Shown here piece by piece: positions 1 to 7,078 of a DNA stretch of 8,464 nt. The notes under the pieces were generated by a model. The model saw only the letters and a list, made by a program, of their open reading frames with translations, searched no databases and had not been told where the DNA came from. The stretch spans positions 1 to 8,464 of the forward strand of contig UROX01000112.1 in NCBI GenBank assembly GCA_900549685.1. Reading direction: 5' to 3'. How positions within the stretch are numbered: position 1 is the stretch's first letter; every line of letters starts with the position of its first letter. The DNA comes from an uncultured Alistipes sp. Its GTDB lineage: Bacteria; Bacteroidota; Bacteroidia; Bacteroidales; Rikenellaceae. Made by a program: the position numbers and the translations under genes.

Positions 1-70
1 CTTCCGTCCGAACGCGCAAACCACGGAACGGGACCGGAGCGGTCCGAAAGGCTCGAAAAGCGATACGAAG

Positions 71-754
71 ATGATTAAACTGGAAAACATCAACAAGACC
101 TACAACAACGGTTCGCCGCTGCATGTGCTCAAAGGGATCGATCTCGAAATCGGCGAAGGGGAACTGGTCTCGATCATGGGAGCTTCCGGTTCGGGTAAGT
201 CCACGCTGCTCAACATCCTGGGCATCCTGGACGACTACGACAGCGGCAACTACTATCTCAACGGGCAACTCATCAAAAACCCGTCGGAGACTCGGGCGGC
301 CGAGTATCGCAACAACCTGATCGGATTCATCTTCCAGTCTTTCAACCTCATCAATTACAAAAATGCGATGGAGAACGTGGCATTGCCTCTTTATTATAAG
401 GGAATCTCGCGCCGCAAGCGCAATGCCATGGCACTCGAATACCTCGACCGGCTGGGCCTGCGCGACTGGGCCACGCACATGCCCAACGAGATGTCAGGAG
501 GACAGAAACAGCGCGTGGCCATCGCCCGCTCGCTGATTACCCGTCCCCGCATCATTCTGGCCGACGAACCGACCGGGGCGCTGGACAGCAAGACCTCGCA
601 GGAGGTGATGGATCTGCTCCGGGAGGTGAACCGCAGCGGCATGACGATGGTCCTCGTGACGCATGAAGAGAGCATCGCCGAACAGACGGACAAAATCATT
701 CGCATCAAGGACGGGTTGATCGGTTCGATCACCGAAATGCAGACGGGACGATGA
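71..754 (+). CDS. ABC transporter ATP-binding protein, MacB/LolD type
   Basis: This is the cytoplasmic ATPase that powers the two permeases encoded next. The 227 residues form one complete nucleotide-binding domain: Walker A GASGSGKST (37-45), Q-loop glutamine 89 in FQSFNL, signature MSGGQ (141-145), Walker B ending LADEP (D165, E166), D-loop ALD (170-172) and H-loop H198. The signature starts with Met instead of the usual Leu, a mild variant. The length and the FIFQSFNL and ADEPTGALDS segments fit the LolD/MacB/FtsE-like group, known for mechanotransmission-type export. The reading frame is open upstream to the window edge, but ATG 71 gives the usual MIKLENINKTY beginning. No clear Shine-Dalgarno site is seen. 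Its stop overlaps the start of the first permease by four bases (ATGA), which suggests translational coupling. The substrate is unknown. Confidence 0.96.
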   Translation: MIKLENINKTYNNGSPLHVLKGIDLEIGEGELVSIMGASGSGKSTLLNILGILDDYDSGNYYLNGQLIKNPSETRAAEYRNNLIGFIFQSFNLINYKNAMENVALPLYYKGISRRKRNAMALEYLDRLGLRDWATHMPNEMSGGQKQRVAIARSLITRPRIILADEPTGALDSKTSQEVMDLLREVNRSGMTMVLVTHEESIAEQTDKIIRIKDGLIGSITEMQTGR

Positions 755-2007
755 GAGAACTTTTTCAGGAAATCATGGCCTCGGCCAGCCGCAACAAACT
801 CCGGACGTTTCTGACGGGCTTTTCGGTCGCATGGGGCATCTTCATGCTGATCGTGCTGCTCGGTTCGGGCAACGGACTCAAGAACGGCGTGATGTCTAAT
901 TTCAGCGACCGGACCCAAAATTCGATGGCGACCTACGGCGGTCACACATCCATGCCTTACAAAGGGTATGAAAAAGGCCGTGCGATCTACCAGAAAGGCG
1001 GCGACACGGCGGCCCTGCGTCGCACCTTCCCGCAAATCGGAGACATCGCCGCACATGCCGGACACTACGGCAGCGAACTCTCCTACGGAAAGAACTACAC
1101 CAAAGCCAGCCTCAACGGCGTATCGCCGGAATATGCCGCCATCGAAGGGATCAAGCTGCAGGAAGGACGCTTCATCAATGCAATGGATATCAAGGAGAGA
1201 CGCAAAGTGATCGTCATCGACCAGACCGCCGCGAACGCGCTGTTCGGAGGACAGAGCGGAATCGGACGCGAGATCGTGCTCGACAAAATGGTCTATACGG
1301 TCATCGGCCTGTGCAAGGTCCGCAGTTGGGGCAACGACGCGAGATGTTACCTGCCGCTCTCCACGTTGCAGCAGACCTATCAGGGCGGCAGCGAGAACAT
1401 CGGGCAGATCGTGTTCACGCTGGACGGAATCGACGACAAGAAACAGAGCGAGGCCTTCGAGGCGGAACTGCGCAAAGACATGGCCGCACGACACTCGTTC
1501 GATCCCGAGGACCAGAGCGCCTGTTACATATGGGACCGGCTACTCCAGTACATGCAGACGATGATGATCTTCAACGGTATCACGATGTTCGTCTGGATCA
1601 TCGGCATCGGCACGCTGACGGCCGGCATCGTGGGCGTAAGCAACATCATGCTCGTCACGGTGCGCGAGCGGACAGCCGAGTTCGGCATCCGCAAGGCGCT
1701 GGGCGCCCGTCCCTCGTCGGTCGTACGGCTGATTCTGGTCGAAGCGGTCGTCGTCACGGCCTTTTTCGGATACGTCGGCATGGTGGCCGGCGTAGGGCTG
1801 ATGGAGCTGGTCAATTTCTTCATGGAACGGTCGGCCGCCGCAGCGCCCGCCGACTCGTTCTCCACATTCAAAAACCCCACGCTCGACCTGCCGGTCGTGA
1901 TAACGGCGACAATCGTACTCGTCGTCGCCGGCGTGATCGCCGGATATGTACCCGCACGCCGGGCCGCCCGGCTCAAAACGATCGACGCCTTGCGTTTTAA
2001 CAAATAA
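751..2007 (+). CDS. MacB/FtsX-type ABC transporter permease (first of pair)
   Basis: This is an inner-membrane permease of 418 residues with the four-helix MacB layout. There is one N-terminal transmembrane segment (about 19-39), a large periplasmic domain (about 40-270, MacB_PCD-like), then an FtsX domain with three segments (about 272-303, 324-355 and 380-402). RERTAEFGIRKALGA (305-319), just after the second segment, is the typical cytoplasmic coupling motif that contacts the ATPase. Known MacB proteins carry the ATPase fused at the N-terminus. Here it is a separate upstream gene overlapping by four bases. The following permease is a paralogue 12 bases downstream, so a heterodimer on a shared ATPase dimer is likely (inference). 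Bases 1601-1655, encoding IGIGTLTAGIVGVSNIML, are almost identical to the same place in the next gene. The substrate cannot be deduced. Confidence 0.94.
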   Translation: MRELFQEIMASASRNKLRTFLTGFSVAWGIFMLIVLLGSGNGLKNGVMSNFSDRTQNSMATYGGHTSMPYKGYEKGRAIYQKGGDTAALRRTFPQIGDIAAHAGHYGSELSYGKNYTKASLNGVSPEYAAIEGIKLQEGRFINAMDIKERRKVIVIDQTAANALFGGQSGIGREIVLDKMVYTVIGLCKVRSWGNDARCYLPLSTLQQTYQGGSENIGQIVFTLDGIDDKKQSEAFEAELRKDMAARHSFDPEDQSACYIWDRLLQYMQTMMIFNGITMFVWIIGIGTLTAGIVGVSNIMLVTVRERTAEFGIRKALGARPSSVVRLILVEAVVVTAFFGYVGMVAGVGLMELVNFFMERSAAAAPADSFSTFKNPTLDLPVVITATIVLVVAGVIAGYVPARRAARLKTIDALRFNK

Positions 2008-2019
2008 ACCCGCAAAAAA

Positions 2020-3273
2020 ATGTTTGATTTGGACCGTTGGGAAGAGATCTGGGCGACGATCGCCCGGAACCGCAAACGCAGCATCATGACCGCTTTCGGC
2101 GTGTTCTGGGGCATCTTCATGCTCGTGGCGATGACCGGAGCCGGACTGGGTCTCGAACGCAAGATCCGTCTGAACGCGGGCAACATGGCGACCAACACCT
2201 GTTTTTTCTTCACCAACTCGACGGGCATCCCCTACAACGGATTCCGCGCGGGACGCTACTGGAGTTTCGAGAACGAAGACATCGACGCCATCAAGAAAGA
2301 AGCCGGAGTGAAATATGCCTCGGGAATCATCTGGGGCGCCCAATACAATTTCAGCCACGCGAACCACAAGGGCACGTATCAGGTCATGGGTTACATGCCC
2401 GACTTCCAGAAAATCAATCCGCAGTTCATCCGCTACGGACGCTATATCAACGAGCTGGACATGATTCAGGAACGCAAGGTATGCGTCATCGGGAAGCAGG
2501 TGTGGCAAGACCTCTTTCCGGGAGGAGAGAATCCCGTAGGCACCCAGATCAGGCTCAACGACATGTACATGACGGTCGTCGGCGTATACGAACCCACCAG
2601 CGCCAACATCCACTTCAGCGACGACGAGAACACGGTCATCGTTCCGTTCTCGACGTTGCAAAGACTCTATAACATGGGCGACAAATTCGGCGGACTGGCC
2701 ATCACCGGATACGACGACATCCCGGTAAAAGACTTGGAAACGGACAGCAAATCGACCATCATCGCCCGGCACATCTACATCTCGCCCGACGACACCAAGG
2801 CCATCGGAGGATTCAACGTGGGCGAACAGTTCGAGCAGATGTCGAAGCTCTTTCTGGGCATCTCGCTGCTCATATGGATCGTCGGCATCGGCACGCTGCT
2901 GGCCGGCATCGTGGGCGTAAGCAACATCATGCTCGTGGTTATCCGCGAGCGGACGCAGGAAATAGGCGTCCGCCGGGCGCTGGGGGCCAAACCCCGCGTC
3001 ATCATATCGCAGATCATGAGCGAGAGTTTCGTGCTGACCTTCATCGCCGGCGTGCTGGGACTCGCCGCCGGCGTGGGCGTGCTGTCGGTCGTCGATTCGG
3101 TGACGGCGGCCGGCGCGGCGGCCAGCGGCGAACCGGCCGTCTCGTGGCAGATACCGTTCGGCACCGGCATTCTATCGGCCGGCGTACTGGTCGTGGGCAG
3201 CCTGCTCGCGGGCATCATCCCCGCCAACCGGGCCATGCGCATCAAACCCGTGGATGCCATCCGCGAGGAATAA
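2020..3273 (+). CDS. MacB/FtsX-type ABC transporter permease (second of pair)
   Basis: This is a second inner-membrane permease, 417 residues, with the same layout as its upstream neighbour: N-terminal segment (about 22-44), periplasmic domain (about 45-272), then three FtsX-type segments (about 276-306, 327-358 and 381-402). The coupling motif is RERTQEIGVRRALGAKP (309-325). The periplasmic domain differs clearly from that of the first permease, while the N-terminal stretch (FGVFWGIFMLVAMTG against FSVAWGIFMLIVLLG) and the membrane core are similar, as expected of tandem paralogues that specialised. The start ATG 2020 follows an A-rich run (CGCAAAAAA) and lies 12 bases after the previous stop, consistent with one transcript. 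The adaptor gene follows after 36 bases. A homodimer cannot be excluded, but one ATPase with two permeases argues for a heterodimer. Confidence 0.94.
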   Translation: MFDLDRWEEIWATIARNRKRSIMTAFGVFWGIFMLVAMTGAGLGLERKIRLNAGNMATNTCFFFTNSTGIPYNGFRAGRYWSFENEDIDAIKKEAGVKYASGIIWGAQYNFSHANHKGTYQVMGYMPDFQKINPQFIRYGRYINELDMIQERKVCVIGKQVWQDLFPGGENPVGTQIRLNDMYMTVVGVYEPTSANIHFSDDENTVIVPFSTLQRLYNMGDKFGGLAITGYDDIPVKDLETDSKSTIIARHIYISPDDTKAIGGFNVGEQFEQMSKLFLGISLLIWIVGIGTLLAGIVGVSNIMLVVIRERTQEIGVRRALGAKPRVIISQIMSESFVLTFIAGVLGLAAGVGVLSVVDSVTAAGAAASGEPAVSWQIPFGTGILSAGVLVVGSLLAGIIPANRAMRIKPVDAIREE

Positions 3274-3309
3274 AAACATAAAACGCTAACCAACGCTTAA
3301 ATTTGAAAT

Positions 3310-4407
3310 ATGAAAAAGGTTCTGAAAATCTCTCTGGGCGTGCTCTTTCTCGCCGCTCTCGTCGGGACGTTCGTTTTCCTGTGGAACAAGACGCGTCCGG
3401 TGAAGGAAATCTACGCGATCGTCACCCCGCATGTCGATACGATCGAAAAACGGGCCGTGGCCACCGGCAAGGTCGAGCCTCGCGACGAGGTGGCCATCAA
3501 GCCGCAGATCTCGGGCATCGTTTCCGAAGTCTATAAGGAAGCCGGCGAACTGGTCCGCCAGGGCGAGGTGATCGCCAAGGTGAGAGTCGTTCCCGAAATG
3601 GCAACGCTCAACAGCGCCGAATCGAGGGTGAACGTAGCCCGGATCAATCTGGAGCAGACGCAGCGCGACTTCGGACGGGTCAAGGAGCTGTTCGAGTCGG
3701 GCGTCGTCTCCAAAGAGGAGTACGAACAGTCGCAGACGAACCTGTCGAAAGCCGAGGAGGAAATGCAGAATGCCAAGGACAACCTCGAGATCGTACAGAA
3801 CGGCATCGCCAGCCGGAACGCCGAAATGAGCAACACGCAGATCCGCTCGACCGTCACGGGCATGATCCTCGACGTGCCGGTCAAAGTGGGTAACTCGGTC
3901 ATTCAGTCCAACACGTTCAACGACGGAACCACGATCGCCACGGTAGCCGACCTGAACGACATGATCTTCCGGGGCAAGGTCGATGAAACGGAGGTCGGCC
4001 GGCTCCACGAGGGCATGCCTGTAAAACTCTCCATCGGCGCCCTGCAGGATGTCCGGCTCGATGCCGAACTCGAATACGTCGCCCCGAAAGGAACCGAGGA
4101 GAACGGCGTGGTGATGTTCGAGATCAAGGCGGCGATCCGCATTCCCGCCGACCTGTTCGTCCGAGCCGGATACAGCGCCAACGCCGACATCGTGATCGAC
4201 CGCCGGGCCGGCGTGCTGACCGTACCGGAAAGCACCGTCGAATTCGAGGGCGACAAGTCCTACGTCCAGCTGCTCACGAGCGACTCGACGGCCACGGATC
4301 AGACGTTCGAACGCAAGGAGATCGGCGTGGGTCTCTCGAACGGCATCATCGTGGAGGTGACCGAAGGCCTCGAAGGCAACGAAAAGATTCGCGGCAACAA
4401 ACAATAA
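3310..4407 (+). CDS. Efflux pump periplasmic adaptor (HlyD/MacA family)
   Basis: This is the membrane-fusion protein that links the inner-membrane permeases to the outer-membrane channel. The 365 residues show an N-terminal membrane anchor (about 7-25, after MKKVLK), a first half-lipoyl segment (about 60-90, VAIKPQISGIVSEVYKEAGELVRQGEVIAKV), an alpha-hairpin or coiled coil (about 97-175, rich in Glu, Gln, Lys and Asn), the second half-lipoyl segment (about 178-212, IRSTVTGMILDVPVKVGNSV), a beta-barrel domain (about 215-297) and a membrane-proximal domain to the end. No lipobox cysteine is present, so the protein is anchored by its helix. Length and order match MacA-type adaptors. The context, after an ATPase and two MacB-like permeases and 45 bases before a TolC-like gene, supports a MacAB-TolC-like machine. 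The exported compound is not visible from sequence. Confidence 0.95.
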   Translation: MKKVLKISLGVLFLAALVGTFVFLWNKTRPVKEIYAIVTPHVDTIEKRAVATGKVEPRDEVAIKPQISGIVSEVYKEAGELVRQGEVIAKVRVVPEMATLNSAESRVNVARINLEQTQRDFGRVKELFESGVVSKEEYEQSQTNLSKAEEEMQNAKDNLEIVQNGIASRNAEMSNTQIRSTVTGMILDVPVKVGNSVIQSNTFNDGTTIATVADLNDMIFRGKVDETEVGRLHEGMPVKLSIGALQDVRLDAELEYVAPKGTEENGVVMFEIKAAIRIPADLFVRAGYSANADIVIDRRAGVLTVPESTVEFEGDKSYVQLLTSDSTATDQTFERKEIGVGLSNGIIVEVTEGLEGNEKIRGNKQ

Positions 4408-4452
4408 TCGTCGAACGACTGCCCGGAGCAGAACCAAAACGAACAAGAAACG

Positions 4453-5874
4453 ATGATACGCAAAATATCGCTTTTCGCTCTGACGCTGACGCTTCTCGCG
4501 CCGGCGGCCGGAGCACAGGACCCCGTCGCGTCCGACACGGCATGGACGCTCGACCGGTGCATCCGCTACGCCGTGGAAAACAACGTGACCGTACAGCAAC
4601 GCAAACTCAGCAGCGAGAACCGGGCCATACAGCTCAACACGGCACGCAACAGCCGGCTGCCGGGGGTAGATGCCAACATAGGCGGCTCCTTCGATTTCGG
4701 CCGGATCATCAACGGGAAGGACAACAGATACGAAAACACCTCGCAGTTTACCAACAATTGGGGAGCGTCGGCCAGCGTGGTCGTATTCAACGGCATGCGC
4801 ATCAAGCACGAAATCGCGGTCCGTTCGTTCGACCTTCAGGCCGCCCTGCACGATCTGGAGAAGGCCCGCGAGGACGTGTCGCTGAACGTGACGGCCCTGT
4901 ACCTTCAGGTGCTGTTCAACAAAGAACTGCTCAAGGTAGCCGAAGATCAGGTCGAACTGAGCCGCAAGCAGGTCGAACGCAGCGAAGCGCTGGTACAGAG
5001 CGGCAAAAGCCCCGAATCGGAGCTGTTCGAAAGCCGGGCGCTGCTGGCCAAAGACGAACTGAACCTGACGCAGAGCCGCAACAACCTGACCCTTTCGCTG
5101 CTCGATCTGAGTCAGGCGATCAACCGCGAAAGCGCCGAAGGATTCGACATCCGGGTTCCCGATCTGGACGGAACGGTCATCGACGGCACGGAACGGCAGA
5201 AAACGCCCGGAAGCATCTACGACTATGCCGTCGAGAACCGTCCGGGCATCATGGCGGAAAAGGCGAGACTCGAAAGCAGCAAGAAAAGCCTGTTGGCAGC
5301 CAAAGCCGCACGCTACCCGCAAATATCGCTCAGCGGGGGGTACTCTACGAACTATTATCACTCCTTTCGGAACGATAAAAAAGAGGGCAACGTTTCTTCC
5401 ACTCCTATCCTTCCGAGCGACACCTTGTCACCCATTCCGAGGGGGTATTTCCATCAACTGCAGAACAACAGCCGCGAATACATCGGTCTGTCCGCCAACA
5501 TCCCGATCTTCAACCGCTTCGCCACGCGAAACAACATCCGTTCGGCCCGGATCGGCATTCTGACGCAGGAACTGGCACTGGTCGAGGCCGAGCGCAACCT
5601 GCGCAAGGAGATCGAACAGGCCTATTACAGCGCCGACGCGGCCTACGAAAAATACGTGTCGGCGACCAAATCGCTCGAAGCCGCCCGCGAAGCGTTCCGC
5701 TACCAGGAAGAGAAAACCGCGGCCGGGAAATCCACGATCTTCGACTTCAACGATGCCAAGACGCGGATGGAAAAATCCGAATCGGAACTCGTACAGGCCA
5801 AATTCGAATTCCTGTTCCGCAGCAAGATTCTCGATTTCTACGCGGGACGTCCGCTGGATTTCACCCGCTACTGA
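4453..5874 (+). CDS. TolC-family outer-membrane efflux channel
   Basis: This is the outer-membrane exit duct of the pump. The 473 residues start with a signal peptide (MIRK, hydrophobic 6-16, cleavage likely after A19-G20-A21). Two OEP-type repeats follow, each with long amphipathic helices (about 33-70 and 118-228; about 255-288 and 357-462) and a pair of beta-strand regions (about 73-112 and 290-352). AGKSTIFDFNDAKTRMEKSE (424-443) is the typical conserved C-terminal helix segment, and DFYAGRPLDF near the end is also typical. The N-terminus lacks a lipobox cysteine. Residues about 303-340, predicted to be the surface loop of the second repeat, are encoded by codons unlike the rest of the gene (TCT, GTT, ACT, CCT, CTT, TTG, TCA, AGG). 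It is the last gene of the operon and is followed by a strong terminator. Confidence 0.95.
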   Translation: MIRKISLFALTLTLLAPAAGAQDPVASDTAWTLDRCIRYAVENNVTVQQRKLSSENRAIQLNTARNSRLPGVDANIGGSFDFGRIINGKDNRYENTSQFTNNWGASASVVVFNGMRIKHEIAVRSFDLQAALHDLEKAREDVSLNVTALYLQVLFNKELLKVAEDQVELSRKQVERSEALVQSGKSPESELFESRALLAKDELNLTQSRNNLTLSLLDLSQAINRESAEGFDIRVPDLDGTVIDGTERQKTPGSIYDYAVENRPGIMAEKARLESSKKSLLAAKAARYPQISLSGGYSTNYYHSFRNDKKEGNVSSTPILPSDTLSPIPRGYFHQLQNNSREYIGLSANIPIFNRFATRNNIRSARIGILTQELALVEAERNLRKEIEQAYYSADAAYEKYVSATKSLEAAREAFRYQEEKTAAGKSTIFDFNDAKTRMEKSESELVQAKFEFLFRSKILDFYAGRPLDFTRY

Positions 5875-5902
5875 TTTCCCGAAACGAAACTGGCTTCCGA
5901 TA

Positions 5903-5917
5903 GCCCGGATTCCGGGC
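5903..5917. repeat. 15-base palindrome containing CCGGA-N-TCCGG (copy 1)
   Basis: The sequence GCCCGGA-T-TCCGGGC is perfectly symmetrical around one central base. It lies between the TolC-like stop codon and the operon terminator. Its core, CCGGA-N-TCCGG (5905-5915), recurs exactly at 7720-7730 and 7822-7832, also between genes. In RNA it could form a six-base-pair hairpin with loop ATT. As DNA it could be a site for a dimeric protein. Which of these applies, if either, is not known. Confidence 0.5.
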
Positions 5918-5923
5918 GAAAGT

Positions 5924-5966
5924 ACGGAGGAGAAAAACACATTTGTTTTTCTCCTCCGTCGTTTTT
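5924..5966 (+). terminator. Strong Rho-independent terminator of the efflux operon
   Basis: A perfect 16-base-pair stem (5924-5939 ACGGAGGAGAAAAACA with 5944-5959 TGTTTTTCTCCTCCGT) encloses the four-base loop CATT, followed by CG and five Ts (5962-5966). The lower stem is GC-rich and the upper stem AT-rich. It sits 49 bases after the TolC-like stop. On the opposite strand the stem is followed only by a short T run (ACTTTCG), so it should act mainly on the plus strand. Confidence 0.88.
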
Positions 5967-6369
5967 CCTCAGCTGTCACAAACCTGCTTCCGGAACACCT
6001 GCCCCGCAAACGGAAAACCGTCGAACAAGCCCTGCCCTCCCGCAACGAACCGGAGCCTCCACTCCGACCGAAAAAAGAAAGAATACGACCGGCGATTACA
6101 TACTTTCACACAGAACGAAGAGGCCGAACGCAATTTTCAACTCCGAACGCAGGTTATAGACTGCGCACTCAAATCGTCCCGGCGGAGGCAGAATCTCATA
6201 GCGCGGCACGAAAAACCCGGCGGCAGTACGGGATCACTCCGAAGATCCGGCCGACAACGGTCGAATCGCAACCTACGAACGGAGGCGCACTAAAAGCACA
6301 CGACCGTGCGACGGACATGTCGCAAACACTTTCTGTCGGTGTTTTTCCGGAATTTTCATTCCCTTTTCC
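5967..6369. other. Long intergenic stretch without a credible gene
   Basis: This stretch separates the efflux terminator from the phosphatase promoter. Open frames crossing it either begin inside the TolC-like gene and run through the terminator or overlap the phosphatase antisense, and none gives a recognisable protein. Visible elements are two TTCCGGAA palindromes (5988-5995, 6345-6352), a direct repeat CCGAACGCA (6124-6132, 6143-6151) and two adjacent small hairpins: TGCGAC/GTCGCA (6307-6312 with 6319-6324) and AAACAC/GTGTTT (6324-6329 with 6339-6344). No tRNA-like T-loop was found. The second TTCCGGAA lies about where a -33 region would be for the next promoter. Confidence 0.5.
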
Positions 6370-6377
6370 TATCTTTA
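6370..6377 (+). promoter_or_regulatory. Candidate -7 box (TATCTTTA) for the phosphatase gene
   Basis: TATCTTTA matches the Bacteroidota -7 consensus TAnnTTTG except at the last base. Transcription would begin near 6383-6385, leaving a leader of roughly 45 bases before ATG 6431. No convincing -33 TTTG is seen at the expected distance; only a T-rich run (6342-6346) is present. Confidence 0.45.
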
Positions 6378-6430
6378 GGGCATCGTAAACCGCGACCCGT
6401 CTCGGCGGCTCGCTTCTTATCGCAAAAACA

Positions 6431-6925
6431 ATGGAAGAGAAAAAAACATACAATGTCCTTTTCGTCTGTCTCGGCAACATCTGCCGTTCGCCGAGTGCCG
6501 AAGCCGTTTTCCGCAGCGCAGTCGAACGGGCCGGGTTCGAAGACCGCATCGGAATCGACTCGGCCGGCATCAGCGGCTACCACGCAGGCGAAGGAGCCGA
6601 CGCCCGCATGGCGCGGCATGCCGCCCACCGGGGCTACCGCCTCACGTCGGTGTCCCGCCCCGTCACGGAACGGGATTTCGACCGGTTCGATCTGATCGTG
6701 GGTATGGACGACTCGAACATCCGCGATCTCGAGCGCAAAGCACCCCGGGAAGGTTGCCGGACGAAAATTCGACGGATGACCGATTTCTGCACGCAGCACG
6801 ACGAAACGGAAGTGCCCGATCCGTATTACGGCGGAGCCGCCGGTTTCGAACGGGTACTGGACCTGCTGGAAGACGCCTGCGAAGGGTTGCTCGATTACGT
6901 TCGTCGCGAGGCCGATCTGTCGTAG
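6431..6925 (+). CDS. Low-molecular-weight protein tyrosine phosphatase
   Basis: This is a cytoplasmic phosphatase that removes phosphate from tyrosine through a cysteinyl-phosphate intermediate. The 164 residues carry the N-terminal active-site loop C13-L-G-N-I-C18-R19-S20 (CX5R), with nucleophile C13 and phosphate-binding R19, and the general acid D130 in VPDPYYGG (128-135). The second cysteine C18 in the loop is the redox-protective partner known in some family members. Length and motif spacing are normal for the family. ATG 6431 follows GCAAAAACA and places C13 at the usual distance from the N-terminus. It appears to be a single-gene unit; no tyrosine kinase or capsule gene is adjacent, so the substrate is open. 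Bacterial relatives act on capsule-export kinases, arginine phosphate or other stress substrates. Confidence 0.95.
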   Translation: MEEKKTYNVLFVCLGNICRSPSAEAVFRSAVERAGFEDRIGIDSAGISGYHAGEGADARMARHAAHRGYRLTSVSRPVTERDFDRFDLIVGMDDSNIRDLERKAPREGCRTKIRRMTDFCTQHDETEVPDPYYGGAAGFERVLDLLEDACEGLLDYVRREADLS

Positions 6926-6987
6926 CCGCATCCCGGAGAACCGGTCCGCACCCCGCCCATCCGGCGGTCCGACCTTTATGCTTTTCA

Positions 6988-7031
6988 CCCCGAGGGAACG
7001 GATACCGCCGGAGCGGCTTTCCCCTCCGGGG
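6988..7031. other. Imperfect hairpin between convergent genes
   Basis: CCCCGAGGG (6988-6996) can pair with CCCTCCGGGG (7022-7031) with one bulged base. A small inner hairpin GCCG-GAG-CGGC (7007-7017) lies inside. A competing 7-base inverted repeat, GGGAACG/CGTTCCC, spans 6994-7000 and 7048-7054. The 153-base gap lies between the 3' ends of the phosphatase and reductase genes, so a two-way terminator would be expected here. Neither strand has a proper T tract after the stem, so the terminator call is weak. Confidence 0.3.
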
Positions 7032-7078
7032 ATACGGGTCCGCCATACGTTCCCAGAAGAAATGTTCCGGGAAGCACG

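Noticed and set aside
3298..3305. Perfect TAnnTTTG match (TAAATTTG) before the adaptor gene
   Set aside because: It ends only four bases before ATG 3310, so transcription would start inside the codon region. It is more likely chance in an AT-rich spacer within the operon.
3286..5361. A 691-codon open frame on the minus strand across the adaptor and channel genes
   Set aside because: It lies antisense to two clear, motif-bearing genes. Long antisense frames are expected with GC-rich, strongly biased codons. Its translation shows no recognisable domain and it has no promoter.
5753..6388. A 211-codon open frame on the plus strand covering the gene-free region
   Set aside because: It starts inside the TolC-like gene in another frame and reads through the strong terminator. 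The product is low-complexity and unrecognisable.
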